A DNA stretch of 64,000 bases from Corythucha ciliata. Taxonomy: Eukaryota; Arthropoda; Insecta; Hemiptera; Tingidae. Under the pieces are notes generated by a model. That model saw nothing but the letters and a program-made list of their open reading frames with translations, did no database searches and was not told the origin of the DNA. The DNA is taken from contig CM075942.1 in NCBI GenBank assembly GCA_038030265.1, positions 12,916,029 to 12,980,028 of the forward strand, written 5' to 3'. Positions 48,301-58,047 of the stretch are shown here, piece after piece (position 1 is the stretch's first letter; each line of letters opens with the position of its first letter). A program made the translations under genes and the position numbers.

Positions 48301-50400
48301 TTTTGATAGTCGACGCCCGACGCTATGGAGTGGTTCTCTTATACGTGAAATCTCGACTTATTTCGAATGAAAATGTATTCATTCGCCCTTGTTTTGTTAT
48401 GCACCTAAAAGTGCCGCTTCTGGGCCCCCTTTTTTGTTTTGAAAAGACAGTGCAAAGTTTCAATTGTATACAAATTGAAACGAGTTTGGTTACACCTCCC
48501 CTTCCAATTATATTCACAAATCAAATATTCGAGTTAAAGTTCACACCTCAAAGACATTCATACAGAATAGGGGGTGGGGAGTTGGTGTTACATATCCCAC
48601 GCCAAAACTACCCCCGCCTTACCATTTTCGAGGATGACTCATAATTTTTTGAAACGAAAAAAAACACATATCACGAAAACAAAAAAATAATAAGTTTTTA
48701 CTGGATCGTTGCAAAGGAACAAGAAAGAAAACACAACGGGTGGTCAGAAACTGTGTAATTAATCAAGTTTCGGGTTAAACTGAGTGTGGTGGGGAGGGGG
48801 AAGGTGAAGAGATAAGAGCGTGGGGGCTAATTACAGACTTCCAAAACCCTAGCACGTTATATTTTGTCGACCGGTGGTGGGGAGGCTGGTTGTGTCGAAT
48901 GGAGGGGTGGTGGTGTTCATCGTGTATTGGCTGTGTGCAAGTAAGCACGCCGTCTCTTATATTTTGTTGATATGGGTGGCGTGAAGGGGAGGGCGATTGG
49001 AGCTGGGAAACAATTATAATATGCATGGTCGTGCGTGATAATCATTTCTTAAAGGATACCCTTTCGGTGGTAAGGGGAGGGGTGTAATTTACGTGGAAGT
49101 TGATGTTGACTAGAGATATTGATCTTCATGCCTTGATATTGATATCAATCAGAGGAAAAACCACTGGAATTTAGGTTGGGGTTGCATGAAATGTCTTCAA
49201 TTATGGATTTAAAATTGACAATTTTTGACACTTAATACCCTTCCCCAGTATTGGTTAGCCTATTTCAAGGATAAAAATTATATAATAATTTAATAAAGCA
49301 CTAAACCCTATTCGGTAAAATATAAACCATCAGCTGTACCGCAAATACTGAAATTGGTTGTTGCGTAAGAGCTGTGAGGGCGAAGGGGCCACGCAAAGCG
49401 TTCGGCTCATACTTTTAAAATTACCAATACGAATAGCTCATCGAATCGCAATAGCGGTCAATTTATTATACAAACTCATGGCTCTGCTTTCAGAACGAAA
49501 GTAATCTTCTGTGTTCTGTGTACGCGTATTTTATGCCGCCTATACCCCCCCTCCCACACAACATCTTCGTACTTCAAACCCTTTGAACCTCATTCCACAT
49601 ATTTCTTCTTATTTTTTTCCCATAGCGAAACTTATTTTGCTCTCACGCATTTAACTCGAACAGCATGAGCACTCTCTTCTCTTTTTTTTTTTTACTAAAA
49701 AGAAGAAGAAAAAAAACCCTTCGCGCCCCTCTTCATCTTTTTTTTTTTTATATTAAATCTGTCATAGTCCGGCCCCGAGGCTCTTGATTTACTGCCCTCC
49801 CCTTGACTCGTTTCTCTCCCTGGTTGGTAACTTCTGCCTGTCCTGACCCTGCGGCCCAAAGAATTTTCTTCTTTATAATGTAATTGAACCATGGGAACCA
49901 CTACCCTCTTCACCAACTAGAAACACACCACCGCCGGTGATGTGTTCCGTGTTTTTTTTTTTTTTTTTTTTTCTTCATCTTAGAGTTGAGTCCCAATTAT
50001 AGAGGACTTCGAGGAGAGATCGCTGCAAAAGAGGGTAACGCATGGAATGGTGGCTGGAGCTGGAAATGGCGGGCGGGAAAATGGAAGGACGGCGCGATTT
50101 CTCGGGCCGGATTTTCGAGCGAGGCAGTTTGCCCACTTTATGTTATTGCTAATCCTCCATAACTCGCTCTAGAGTCCCAAGAGAATCGATCTATACGAAA
50201 AGAAAAGACACAACGCTGCTGATTGACTGCGTCCACTCAGCGACAATCTATGGCAATATAGATGACTGAATTTACCAACCGAGTACACAGTGGTGGACCT
50301 ACACAATTACACATATCAAACAGAAACAGTAATCTATACATGAGGCTGCTTAAATAAAAAAGGAATACAGTTTTTACGAGGCGTTGCGTCATCACGACGC
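45326..50400. other. Spacer 7: no recognisable gene
   Basis: AT-rich patches near 45370-45500 and 46680-46850, C11 at 47413-47423, T22 at 47669-47690, G12 at 47860-47871 and T21 at 49952-49972. Open frames are under 115 codons. The T21 tract ends in CTTCATCTTAG, which resembles a 3' splice site, but no convincing exon follows. Confidence 0.45.
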
Positions 50401-52660
50401 AAGTTGCCTCCAGAAAGCGATAACTGGCGTTTTCTCTCGGCTGCGAATGAGGGTTTTATAACCACGAATTAGCACTTTTTCTCATCTTCAGCCGTGCAGT
50501 AGCGCTTTTCTCATCAGTTTTAGCGGTGAATTAGACAATTAGAGATTTATTTCCCCATTAAAACATGAATTAGAGTTTTTCCCATTTCTGCCTCGATGTT
50601 GCCTGCAGAACACACACTATAATTTGCGCATTTCCTCAATTTTACCTGATGTGAATTAGCGTTCTTCTCAGTAGCACTCACACACAGCAAATTAGCGATT
50701 TTTTTCGCAATGTGAACTAGATCTTTTCCTCAATTTTAGACACAAAGGTGCATCCGGAAACCTCGAATTAGAGTTTTCAATTTTAGCAGAAAAAGCGAGA
50801 ACGCTATTCTCAATTTTTTCCACGATGATTAGCCATTTTTCCTCGTTTTAGTTACAAATTAGCGATTTTCTCAATTTCAGCCGTGAATTTATAGCTCTGT
50901 GTCTCATTTTCACTGATGATTTAACACTTTTCGTCAATTTTATCCGCGAATTAGCCACTATTCCTCTATTTATCCACGAATTCGCGTTTTTTCTTAATTT
51001 TACCAGCGAATTAGCGATTTTTTTCACTTTCAGTCGCGCTTATCCTTCATTTTAGCCTCGAAGCTCAATCCAGGAACCTTGCGCTTGGAGTTTTCTTAAT
51101 TTAAGCAGTGATTAAGTGGTTTTCTCAATTTTATACTCAAGTATTACCCTTTTTCCCCATTTTAGCTGTGAATTGGCGTTCTTTAAATATAATTCAGTCC
51201 GTAAATTAGTTCTGCGTCTCATTCTAACACGCGATTTAGCGCTTCTCGTCGATTTTATCCGCTAATTCGCGCTATAACTCAATTTCTTCAGTGAATTAGC
51301 GAATTGCGACAATGTCAATTGTGCGAATTGCCATTTTACTTCAGTTTCAGTCGCGTATCAGCTCTTTGTCTTATTTTTACAGCCAATGAGCCAATATTCA
51401 GCGAATTTATTAAATTTTTACTTCTGAAATTCATTACATAAATGAGGCAACCTCGCGAAATTGTTGCTTTTTAAGAACACAATCGCGCGGATTTTGTTTT
51501 TTGAGTGGACGAAAACCTGCGAAACTGGGTTCTATGGGTGATAAATTCGTGAAATTTGAGTTTTGAAATGGCCAGGCCCAACAAATTTTTTAAACATTGA
51601 TAGCCGCGATTTAGTGCTTTTTAGCCGTTCAGCAATTTAGCTTTGAATCAGCGTAAACCCTAAATTTTAGCCGCGTAGGTATAATTAGTGAGTTTTCCTC
51701 GGTTTTGGATGCAAATGAGAGAGTTTCTCACAATTTTTATTCGCAATTGACAACTTTTTCTTCATCTTACCTGAGAATTACCGTTTTTTTTTTTTCAGTG
51801 CTAGCCGTATCACAGTATATCAGCTTCTATTTAGCGCTTTTTCTGAATACTAGCTGCTGAAATTGATTAGCTGAGTGAGACAAACTCGCGAAATTGTATT
51901 CTAAGGACACAATATCCTGCAGATTTAGCTTGTTGAGTGACAAAAACTCCACCAAACTGAGTTCTATGAGTGTCAAGTTTATCAACGGTGAGTTTTGATA
52001 AGAAGGCAGACCGGCAAAATTGGTATTTATCAATTTGAGCTGCGAATTTGCTCAAATTTTGCAGTGATCAGTGACTTTTTCTCCATCCGAGTTGTGAATA
52101 TGAGTTTGTAGTCAATTTTAGCCACGATTAATTAGCTATTTTTTCTCAATTTTAGCTGTGAATGAGATTTTTTCACAATCGGATAGCAGCAGAAAAATTC
52201 CGCACCACAGAGTGATTAAACACCGTAAACTTTGGCTTATGAAGGAGGTAAACCCCTGCGAAAAAAAGGTTCCTGGAACTTCCAAATCCACGGAATTACG
52301 GGGTTTTCCACGATTTTTTTTTTCAATTAGCCGTGCCTACCAGCAAAATAGGTTATCTATTTGATATATTATAGTCAACCCCGCGAAATTGCTTTTTGAA
52401 CTGGTCAACCGGGAGACATTTTATTTTTGATGCAGGCAAACCAACGAAAAAGCTTTTATGGGTGAGCCAGCTCCAAGAAATTTGTTTTTTAATCAGCTGA
52501 CCCTTACGAAATTACCGCTTAGTCGGATGCACCAATTCGAATTTCAAAGTGGGCCGGAAGGAAACACATGAAATTGTTTTTTTTTGGGTAAGAAAACCCC
52601 ACAAAATTGATTTCTGACGTAACAAATTGGTTTTATCATTGTCGTCGGAAAGCTATTTCG
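50401..52660. repeat. 30-bp satellite island 7, type A reverse and type B mosaic
   Basis: 50450-51400 is type A in reverse sense (CAATTTTAGCCGYGAATTAGCG with TTTTTCTC links). 51420-51600 and 52220-52620 are type B in forward sense (CTCGCGAAATTG, CCCCGCGAAATTGC). 51600-52170 returns to type A reverse. The block is thus a mosaic of opposite orientations. Confidence 0.7.
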
Positions 52661-52719
52661 TCTTATTGTTCACGATTCACGAAGCGTCACGCTGATCTCC
52701 ATAAGAAAAAAATGCCCCT

Positions 52720-52950
52720 CTAATTATCACTGCACGAGAGGCTATTTGCCCTCTCCCATGCTATTTCGCGGCTATTCATCCCAGAAACTAGCAATTTTGC
52801 AGCTGATAATAACGTGCTGGCAATAACGTGGCTATTGGTCCACGAACTTGCAATTTTGCGGTTATTCATCCTCCGGCACCTACAATTTCGAGGCTTTTTA
52901 GTCTCCACAAAATTGTAGTTTCCACTTTTCATCCTCCATAACAAAGGCAA
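52720..52950. repeat. Type D-like satellite patch
   Basis: Units of about 30 bp: AACTAGCAATTTTGCAGC, AACTTGCAATTTTGCGG, CCTACAATTTCGAGGC, each followed by TATTCATC or TTTAGTC words. Related to the variant at 7780-8280. Confidence 0.55.
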
Positions 52951-52986
52951 CAAGGTGACAAAGCGAAATTTCAATTTTTTTTTTTA

Positions 52987-53068
52987 CACCAATTGTCGCA
53001 GTTGCTGCCTTAGTTCTCCGAAGACAGTTTAACTGACAATTTCACCGCAGCAACTGCGACAATTGGTG
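52987..53068. other. Perfect 21-bp hairpin with 40-nt loop
   Basis: The arm CACCAATTGTCGC...GCTG at 52987-53007 is exactly complementary to 53048-53068, with a 40-nt loop. Flanking bases extend the pairing imperfectly (CAATTTTTT on the left against AAAACAAATTTTG on the right). Total size and stem are in the range of a small-RNA precursor, but a collapsed inverted-repeat element is equally possible. Confidence 0.7.
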
Positions 53069-53822
53069 CAAAACAAATTTTGCCTTGAAAGCGCGATTTT
53101 TCCTCCAAAACTGACCCTTCCACCGGGACTCTTGATGCTTGCTCCATGGCTTCAAACTGGCTACTTTCCGACGTAAAACTGGCCACTCAATCCGACAACC
53201 AAAATATTCCCGGGTTTTTTTCGTTGCTAAAGTCGTCATGTTGGCAAAATTGAACCCTCCAGAACTCTTAGGAACTGAAAACTTGGACCAAAAAACATCC
53301 AATTCGTTTATCAAGAAATGGCCTAGTCGACTTTAAAACTGTCGAATTTCTACACGAAAACCGACCAATCAGGTAGAAAACTGAAAATTTAGCCAGTTAG
53401 CCTACAGAAGGCGTGAAACCCATAAATCGCGAAGCCCATGAATCACCGAGGCTCTATATTATAAATAAATAGTTTACTGCCGAAAACTTTTTATCCGCAC
53501 GAATGAGCGATTTTGCTCAATTTTCTCAATTTTACTCGCTAATTAGCTCTTTTTTTTGCCATCTCAGCTGTGAATGATAATTTTCCCTCAATTTTATCCA
53601 TGAATCAGATCATTTTTCATTTTTAGCCAAGAATTAGGGCCTTCAGCTACTGAATGGGATTTTAGACCGAGTCAATGCTGCGAAAATTGACTATTTGTCT
53701 GAGCAATCCACGCGAAATAACATTAGGATTAATGTCAACGGGGTGAAACTTTGTTTTTGAAGCAGTGCGCAAACCGCGAAATTGATGGTTTCAGATGGGC
53801 CAGTTTCATAGAATTAATTATT
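53069..53822. repeat. Diverged satellite, several sub-types
   Basis: 53080-53400 carries AAAACTGGCC/AAAACTGACC words at irregular 25-35-bp spacing. 53510-53650 is type A reverse (CAATTTTACTCGCTAATTAGC). 53680-53800 is type B forward (CCGCGAAATTGATGG). Confidence 0.5.
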
Positions 53823-53826
53823 TTAA

Positions 53827-54184
53827 GGTGAGTTGTACTTGTGTTTCCTCGACAACCCCACCAACTCGGCGTTACGTCAATTATCGCCGTATTTCTGCAG
53901 CAATCCTGGATTTCAAGGTCTCATTGAAATCTTCAGGGAATTCCGCACTACGTACGATCTTGCTTTCTTAGATAAGTCGTCGAAAGAGTGTGCATTTTTC
54001 AATGTGAAAGTTTATGTGCATTGTACAGTTATTTTAGGGGTGAAATATGAAAACAGAAGATCGTACGGTTGTGCGGATTTTCCTGAAGATTTAAATGAAA
54101 CATTGAAATCCTGGATTGGTGCAGAAATACGGCGATAATTTACGTAACGCCGAGTTGGCGAGAAAACACGTGTTTAACTCCCCT
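53827..54184. mobile_element. TTAA-flanked fold-back element (MITE), 358 bp
   Basis: TTAA at 53823-53826 and 54185-54188 flanks two long inverted arms, about 53827-53968 and 54049-54184. Landmarks shared in inverse order are CAACTCGGCGTTACGT, AATTATCGCCGTATTTCTGC, AATCCNGGATTTCA, AAATCTTCAGG, TCCGCAC and CGTACGATCTT. The loop is about 80 nt. The left arm has an extra stretch of about 10 bp near 53852. A 101-codon open frame (53833-54138) spans nearly the whole element but follows from the inverted repeat and has no recognised domain. It lies in satellite island 7. Confidence 0.8.
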
Positions 54185-54188
54185 TTAA

Positions 54189-54400
54189 CGAATCAACCTT
54201 GCAAAATTAATTATTTTAATAAGGAATCCACGCGGAATTTATTTTTGAATGGGTCAAAAGCATAAAACTTCGTTTTTGATCCAGCGAAATGACCTTTTTG
54301 GGTGTGCCAGCAAAGTGAAATTGTGTTTTAAATTGGCCAACCCTGCGAAATTTTGTTTTTCCGACATCCAACCCCGGCGAATTTGCCTTTTATATCGACA
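54189..54400 (+). repeat. 30-bp satellite, type B, right edge of island 7
   Basis: CTTGCAAAATTAATTATTTT, CCTGCGAAATTTTG and CCCCGGCGAATTTGCC words at about 30-bp spacing. Confidence 0.5.
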
Positions 54401-57270
54401 GTAATTATCTGGACAGTAAGAAAGGGAAATTGACTCAGGAAACTGCAATTTCTCGTCTCCATGCTAACGAAGAAATACGCCTAGCTGTGTAACTAATAGG
54501 TTTGTGTGATTGTCACGGGGGCCCTGTGGACAGCCTTGAGAACATGACGCTAAAACGGCTATTAGTTTTCGAATTACTGTAATTAAAAGCCAGCAGCTGA
54601 CCGATTTATACTAATAGTAATGACTAATGACTTACCTCTCGAATTTCCTCCGCCATCCATAGGTCTTCGTCAACAAATAGCTCCGTACTCCTCCTGTTTG
54701 TGGCTTGTACGTAACTGAAAATACAGACTTACCTGACTTGTTATACGTGAAATTCTTTAGTGTTATACCGTCAGGTGTCCACGCAATAAAATTGTAAAGA
54801 AATACAGAAAAAAAAGTGTTTTGAACGTTGTCAAAATAGAGACACCCCAACCCACCACTCTACAGCCCAGTCGTCACCTAGTTTCGAAGAAAAACGAGCG
54901 GCCCCATCCCATTAAGTTTTATTGCTGTTTGTTTACAATTGCGTAACAACAAAAAAGTGTCCCCCCTCTCGCCGCCAGTCGGTTCTCACTCGCAATTTGA
55001 ACGGCGAACGGGATACCCCTCCTGAGGGTGGTCGTTGCTTTTGGAAAGGGGAAAGGTCGTAAATCCGATTTACGACCTTGAGTATGGTCAGGGTTTTTGT
55101 AAAACGGTCTATATAAAACCGTTTGCCTTCGCTCGGTTTTCACTTTCTATGGCATTTTTACTTGAATTGCGAATAACCAGTAATGTTTTAAATCATTTTT
55201 TTTTCTTTTTTAGTAAACCTAAACAGTTGTATCGTGTCAGCTAAATTTGAGGAAGGAGACAGAGAGGGAATGATGAAAAAAACAAGGCTGTTTGAAGTGT
55301 GTGCATTCAAGTACAAAACATTCCACTCACAGACTTGTCTAAAGAACACAAAAAGAGTGTTTTTTTTTTTTTTTTTCTTTTCTTTCTTAAAAAAACTATT
55401 TGAAACTGAATTTGTAAACACAACTCTGTGGTGGAAGCTTGGAAAGTCGCAGGTTTTGCCCACCCAATGTGTATAAATGTTTAGGTACCAGCGAATGCCA
55501 AGACAAGATAACTCCAAGAAGGAAACAGCTACATTTCATATACAACTGTGGTGGGGTATGGGATTGATTTCCCCTAATGTGAGTAGCGTGTTTATACTCC
55601 CGTATACATTCATCTGGACACGATGCCTTTCTCATTTTCATTTTATAAACGAACTCGATTTTTTTTTTTTTTTTTTTTTATGAAGTCCCAGGCATCGATT
55701 ACTCGCTCCGATAAGTCCTAATTGGGCGTAAACAATGCTCCCTGAAACCACCCGCTCACCTTTTAACGTTTTGGGTCGATCGTCGTACTACAGCTTAAGC
55801 AAATAACATTTTAAAAATAGACGGTTATAACGTACAAAAAAGCGTGGTTTGATATTTGATTGAATACTGACCGGGCCGGAAAAAAAAAAAAATGCTTGAC
55901 GAGATTCTGACAGCGGAGAGTATGGCACCTTGTGACACAGTATAATGGAAGGATACAGCCCGGAACTCGAACTGTTCGAATCATATTATAAACCATTTGC
56001 AGAATAACTGATTACATTCTTTAGATACATTAGGGCTCCTTAATTCGGTTTAATAGCGCTAAAAGGTCCCCCTACTCCCTCTCCTATACCATCTTCCACG
56101 TTTTATTAAACGCTTTTTAAGAATCGACGAGTCCCTCCCCGCCCCCCCTATACACCATTCTCACTCCTTCAAACAACACACCAATCCACGAAGAATGCGC
56201 CTGTTTGGATATTCCTTACATATAAACCGGTTATTATTGAACGCCCTCAGCTTGAAACTCTGAACGGACATTTCATTATTTATAGCTCTGACCGACTTCA
56301 CCGTAACGCCCTTGAACATCCCCCCCCCCGCCCCGACAGTCCCAACCACTGCCACTCTAATGGTAAATTTTATTAATAAATATGCTAATTCGCCTAAAAA
56401 AATGGGAGTCTCAAGAATATCTCGTTGTTGGTGGGAGAGGCATGAAGGGACGGCTTCGTTTGATAATATAATATTCAAACAAAAATATTAAACTTACATC
56501 TCCCTTTTTGTACCGATGTTTGAACCAGTGATGACGTCATTTTCTGAGTCCATGATGGAAGGATGGACTGCACTTTAAAAATAATGGTAGAAGGGCAGTC
56601 CCTCGTTATGCGTAACCCTGGGGAAGGAAAAAGGGATTTTTTTTTTGTTTCGTTTCTTCTTTCAGCTCCAATTATGGCTGAAGGTAACAGCTGGTGCCCT
56701 CTCAAGCGAGAGGAGTGTACGCGGTAGGTACCTGGAACACATTCTGAAATATTTATAATTAAGGGATGATTATTAGTTCTGTATACGTCAATTTCAAGTG
56801 CTCTAGGGTATCCAAGGCCACAAGGACTCCATCAGAGGAAGCCGATACACAGGAAAAGTGGGGCACGCGGAGAGCCGCCGCAGGCACTTCCACAGTGTCG
56901 CAGGCCACTTCTATACTCACAGGGCCGTAAGCTTCCGAGGAGGGGCAGTCATTATTTTGCAACCCCCATCCACCCCCACCCCCTCTGAACAACCAGCACT
57001 CACCAAGGTAAAATTATTTGCTACAGTGAACAGAAATGCTACTGCGCCTAATTATACCACTTAAAGATGAATAACGCTTCTCCATCATCCAAGACTGGGC
57101 ATGCAGCCATTCGTACAGTTCGAAATTTGGGCGCTCGACTCATTCAATTAATCAATTTTGACTGGTTGGAGTGTTTCGATGATTCCTCATGGATGGAAAC
57201 CAAATAGCATGTGGTTGGTTCTTGAGGGGGAGGGAGGGAATGAGGCCATGCTGGCCTCAAAAACCTAACT
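54401..57270. other. Spacer 8: no recognisable gene
   Basis: T17 at 55360-55376, T21 at 55659-55679, C10 at 56320-56329. A 12-bp palindrome and a TATA-like motif lie at 55053-55124 (separate entry). Open frames are under 110 codons and featureless. Confidence 0.45.
55053..55142 (+). promoter_or_regulatory. Palindrome followed by a TATA-box-like motif
   Basis: AAGGTCGTAAAT (55053-55064) and ATTTACGACCTT (55068-55079) form a perfect 12-bp inverted repeat with a 3-nt loop. Downstream, TATATAAA at 55110-55117 lies between AAACGGT and ACCGTTT. TTCACTTT is at about 55139-55146, some 30 bp after the TATA-like motif. The spacing fits an RNA polymerase II core promoter, but no gene follows. These could also be transposon-end motifs. 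Confidence 0.2.
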
Positions 57271-58039
57271 GGCGTCTTCACAATTTTAACCGCGAATTAT
57301 TGCTGCAATTTTTCTCAATTTTAGCCACGAAATTGCCTCCCAAAACCACGAATGGGCGTTTTCCGCGAATTTTCGCAGCGAGTTAGCGTATTTTGTCTAT
57401 TTTAGGCGTGATTTAGCGCTTTTCCTCAATTTTACCCACGCGATGTTCCCCGAAAAATCCACGAATTACATCTCGCTTTTAATTCCTCAAATTCACCAAT
57501 GAGTGACAGTTTTTTCTCAATATGAGCGTTTTTTCACCAGACATTTTGGCTTCATATCTGATTCGCAATCTGAAATCAATTATGTGCGTTTTGACTCTTT
57601 CAAACTCAAATACTAGCAAGTTAGGCTATTTTTGACTGCAATGTCGTTCTTTCAATACCAATTTTTTTTAGAGTTTAGATTAAACTCGTTCGAATCGAAA
57701 TTTTTGGGATTTTTGCTCTTTCAAAAATCAAATTTCTAGGATTTTGCTCCTTTAAAGCCGATTTTCGGGATCTACACTTTCTGAAAGCCCAAATTTCATG
57801 GTTTTAGCCCCTTCTATTATTTTGGTAAATTCGAAAAACTAGTTCAGTTCGTTTGAATGCTGAATATTATCATGATTTTGGCTCATTCAAGCCACAATTT
57901 CTCCGCTGATTTTCGTTCATACATAACCACTATAATTGTCGTGGATTTGACTCCTTCAATACCCAATTTAACGAATTTTTGCGATTTTAAGTAAGCGATT
58001 CAGCGCTTTTTCTCGATTTTAGCCGCAAGTGAACGCTTT
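57271..58039 (-). repeat. 30-bp satellite island 8, types A and B in reverse sense
   Basis: 57280-57520: TCAATTTTAGCCACG, AATTTTAACCGCGAATTATTG. 57640-58000: AATTTCTAGGATTTTGCTCC, AATTTCATGGTTTTAGCCCC. The hAT-like element 1 is inserted at its right edge. Confidence 0.6.
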
Positions 58040-58047
58040 CTCCATAT

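Noticed and set aside
49952..50160. T21 tract ending in CTTCATCTTAG, followed by one open frame of about 55 codons
   Set aside because: It resembles a 3' splice site, but the frame is Trp/Gly-rich without a family match, and no partner exon was found.
53833..54138. 101-codon open frame
   Set aside because: It lies inside the inverted arms and loop of a fold-back element and has no recognised domain.
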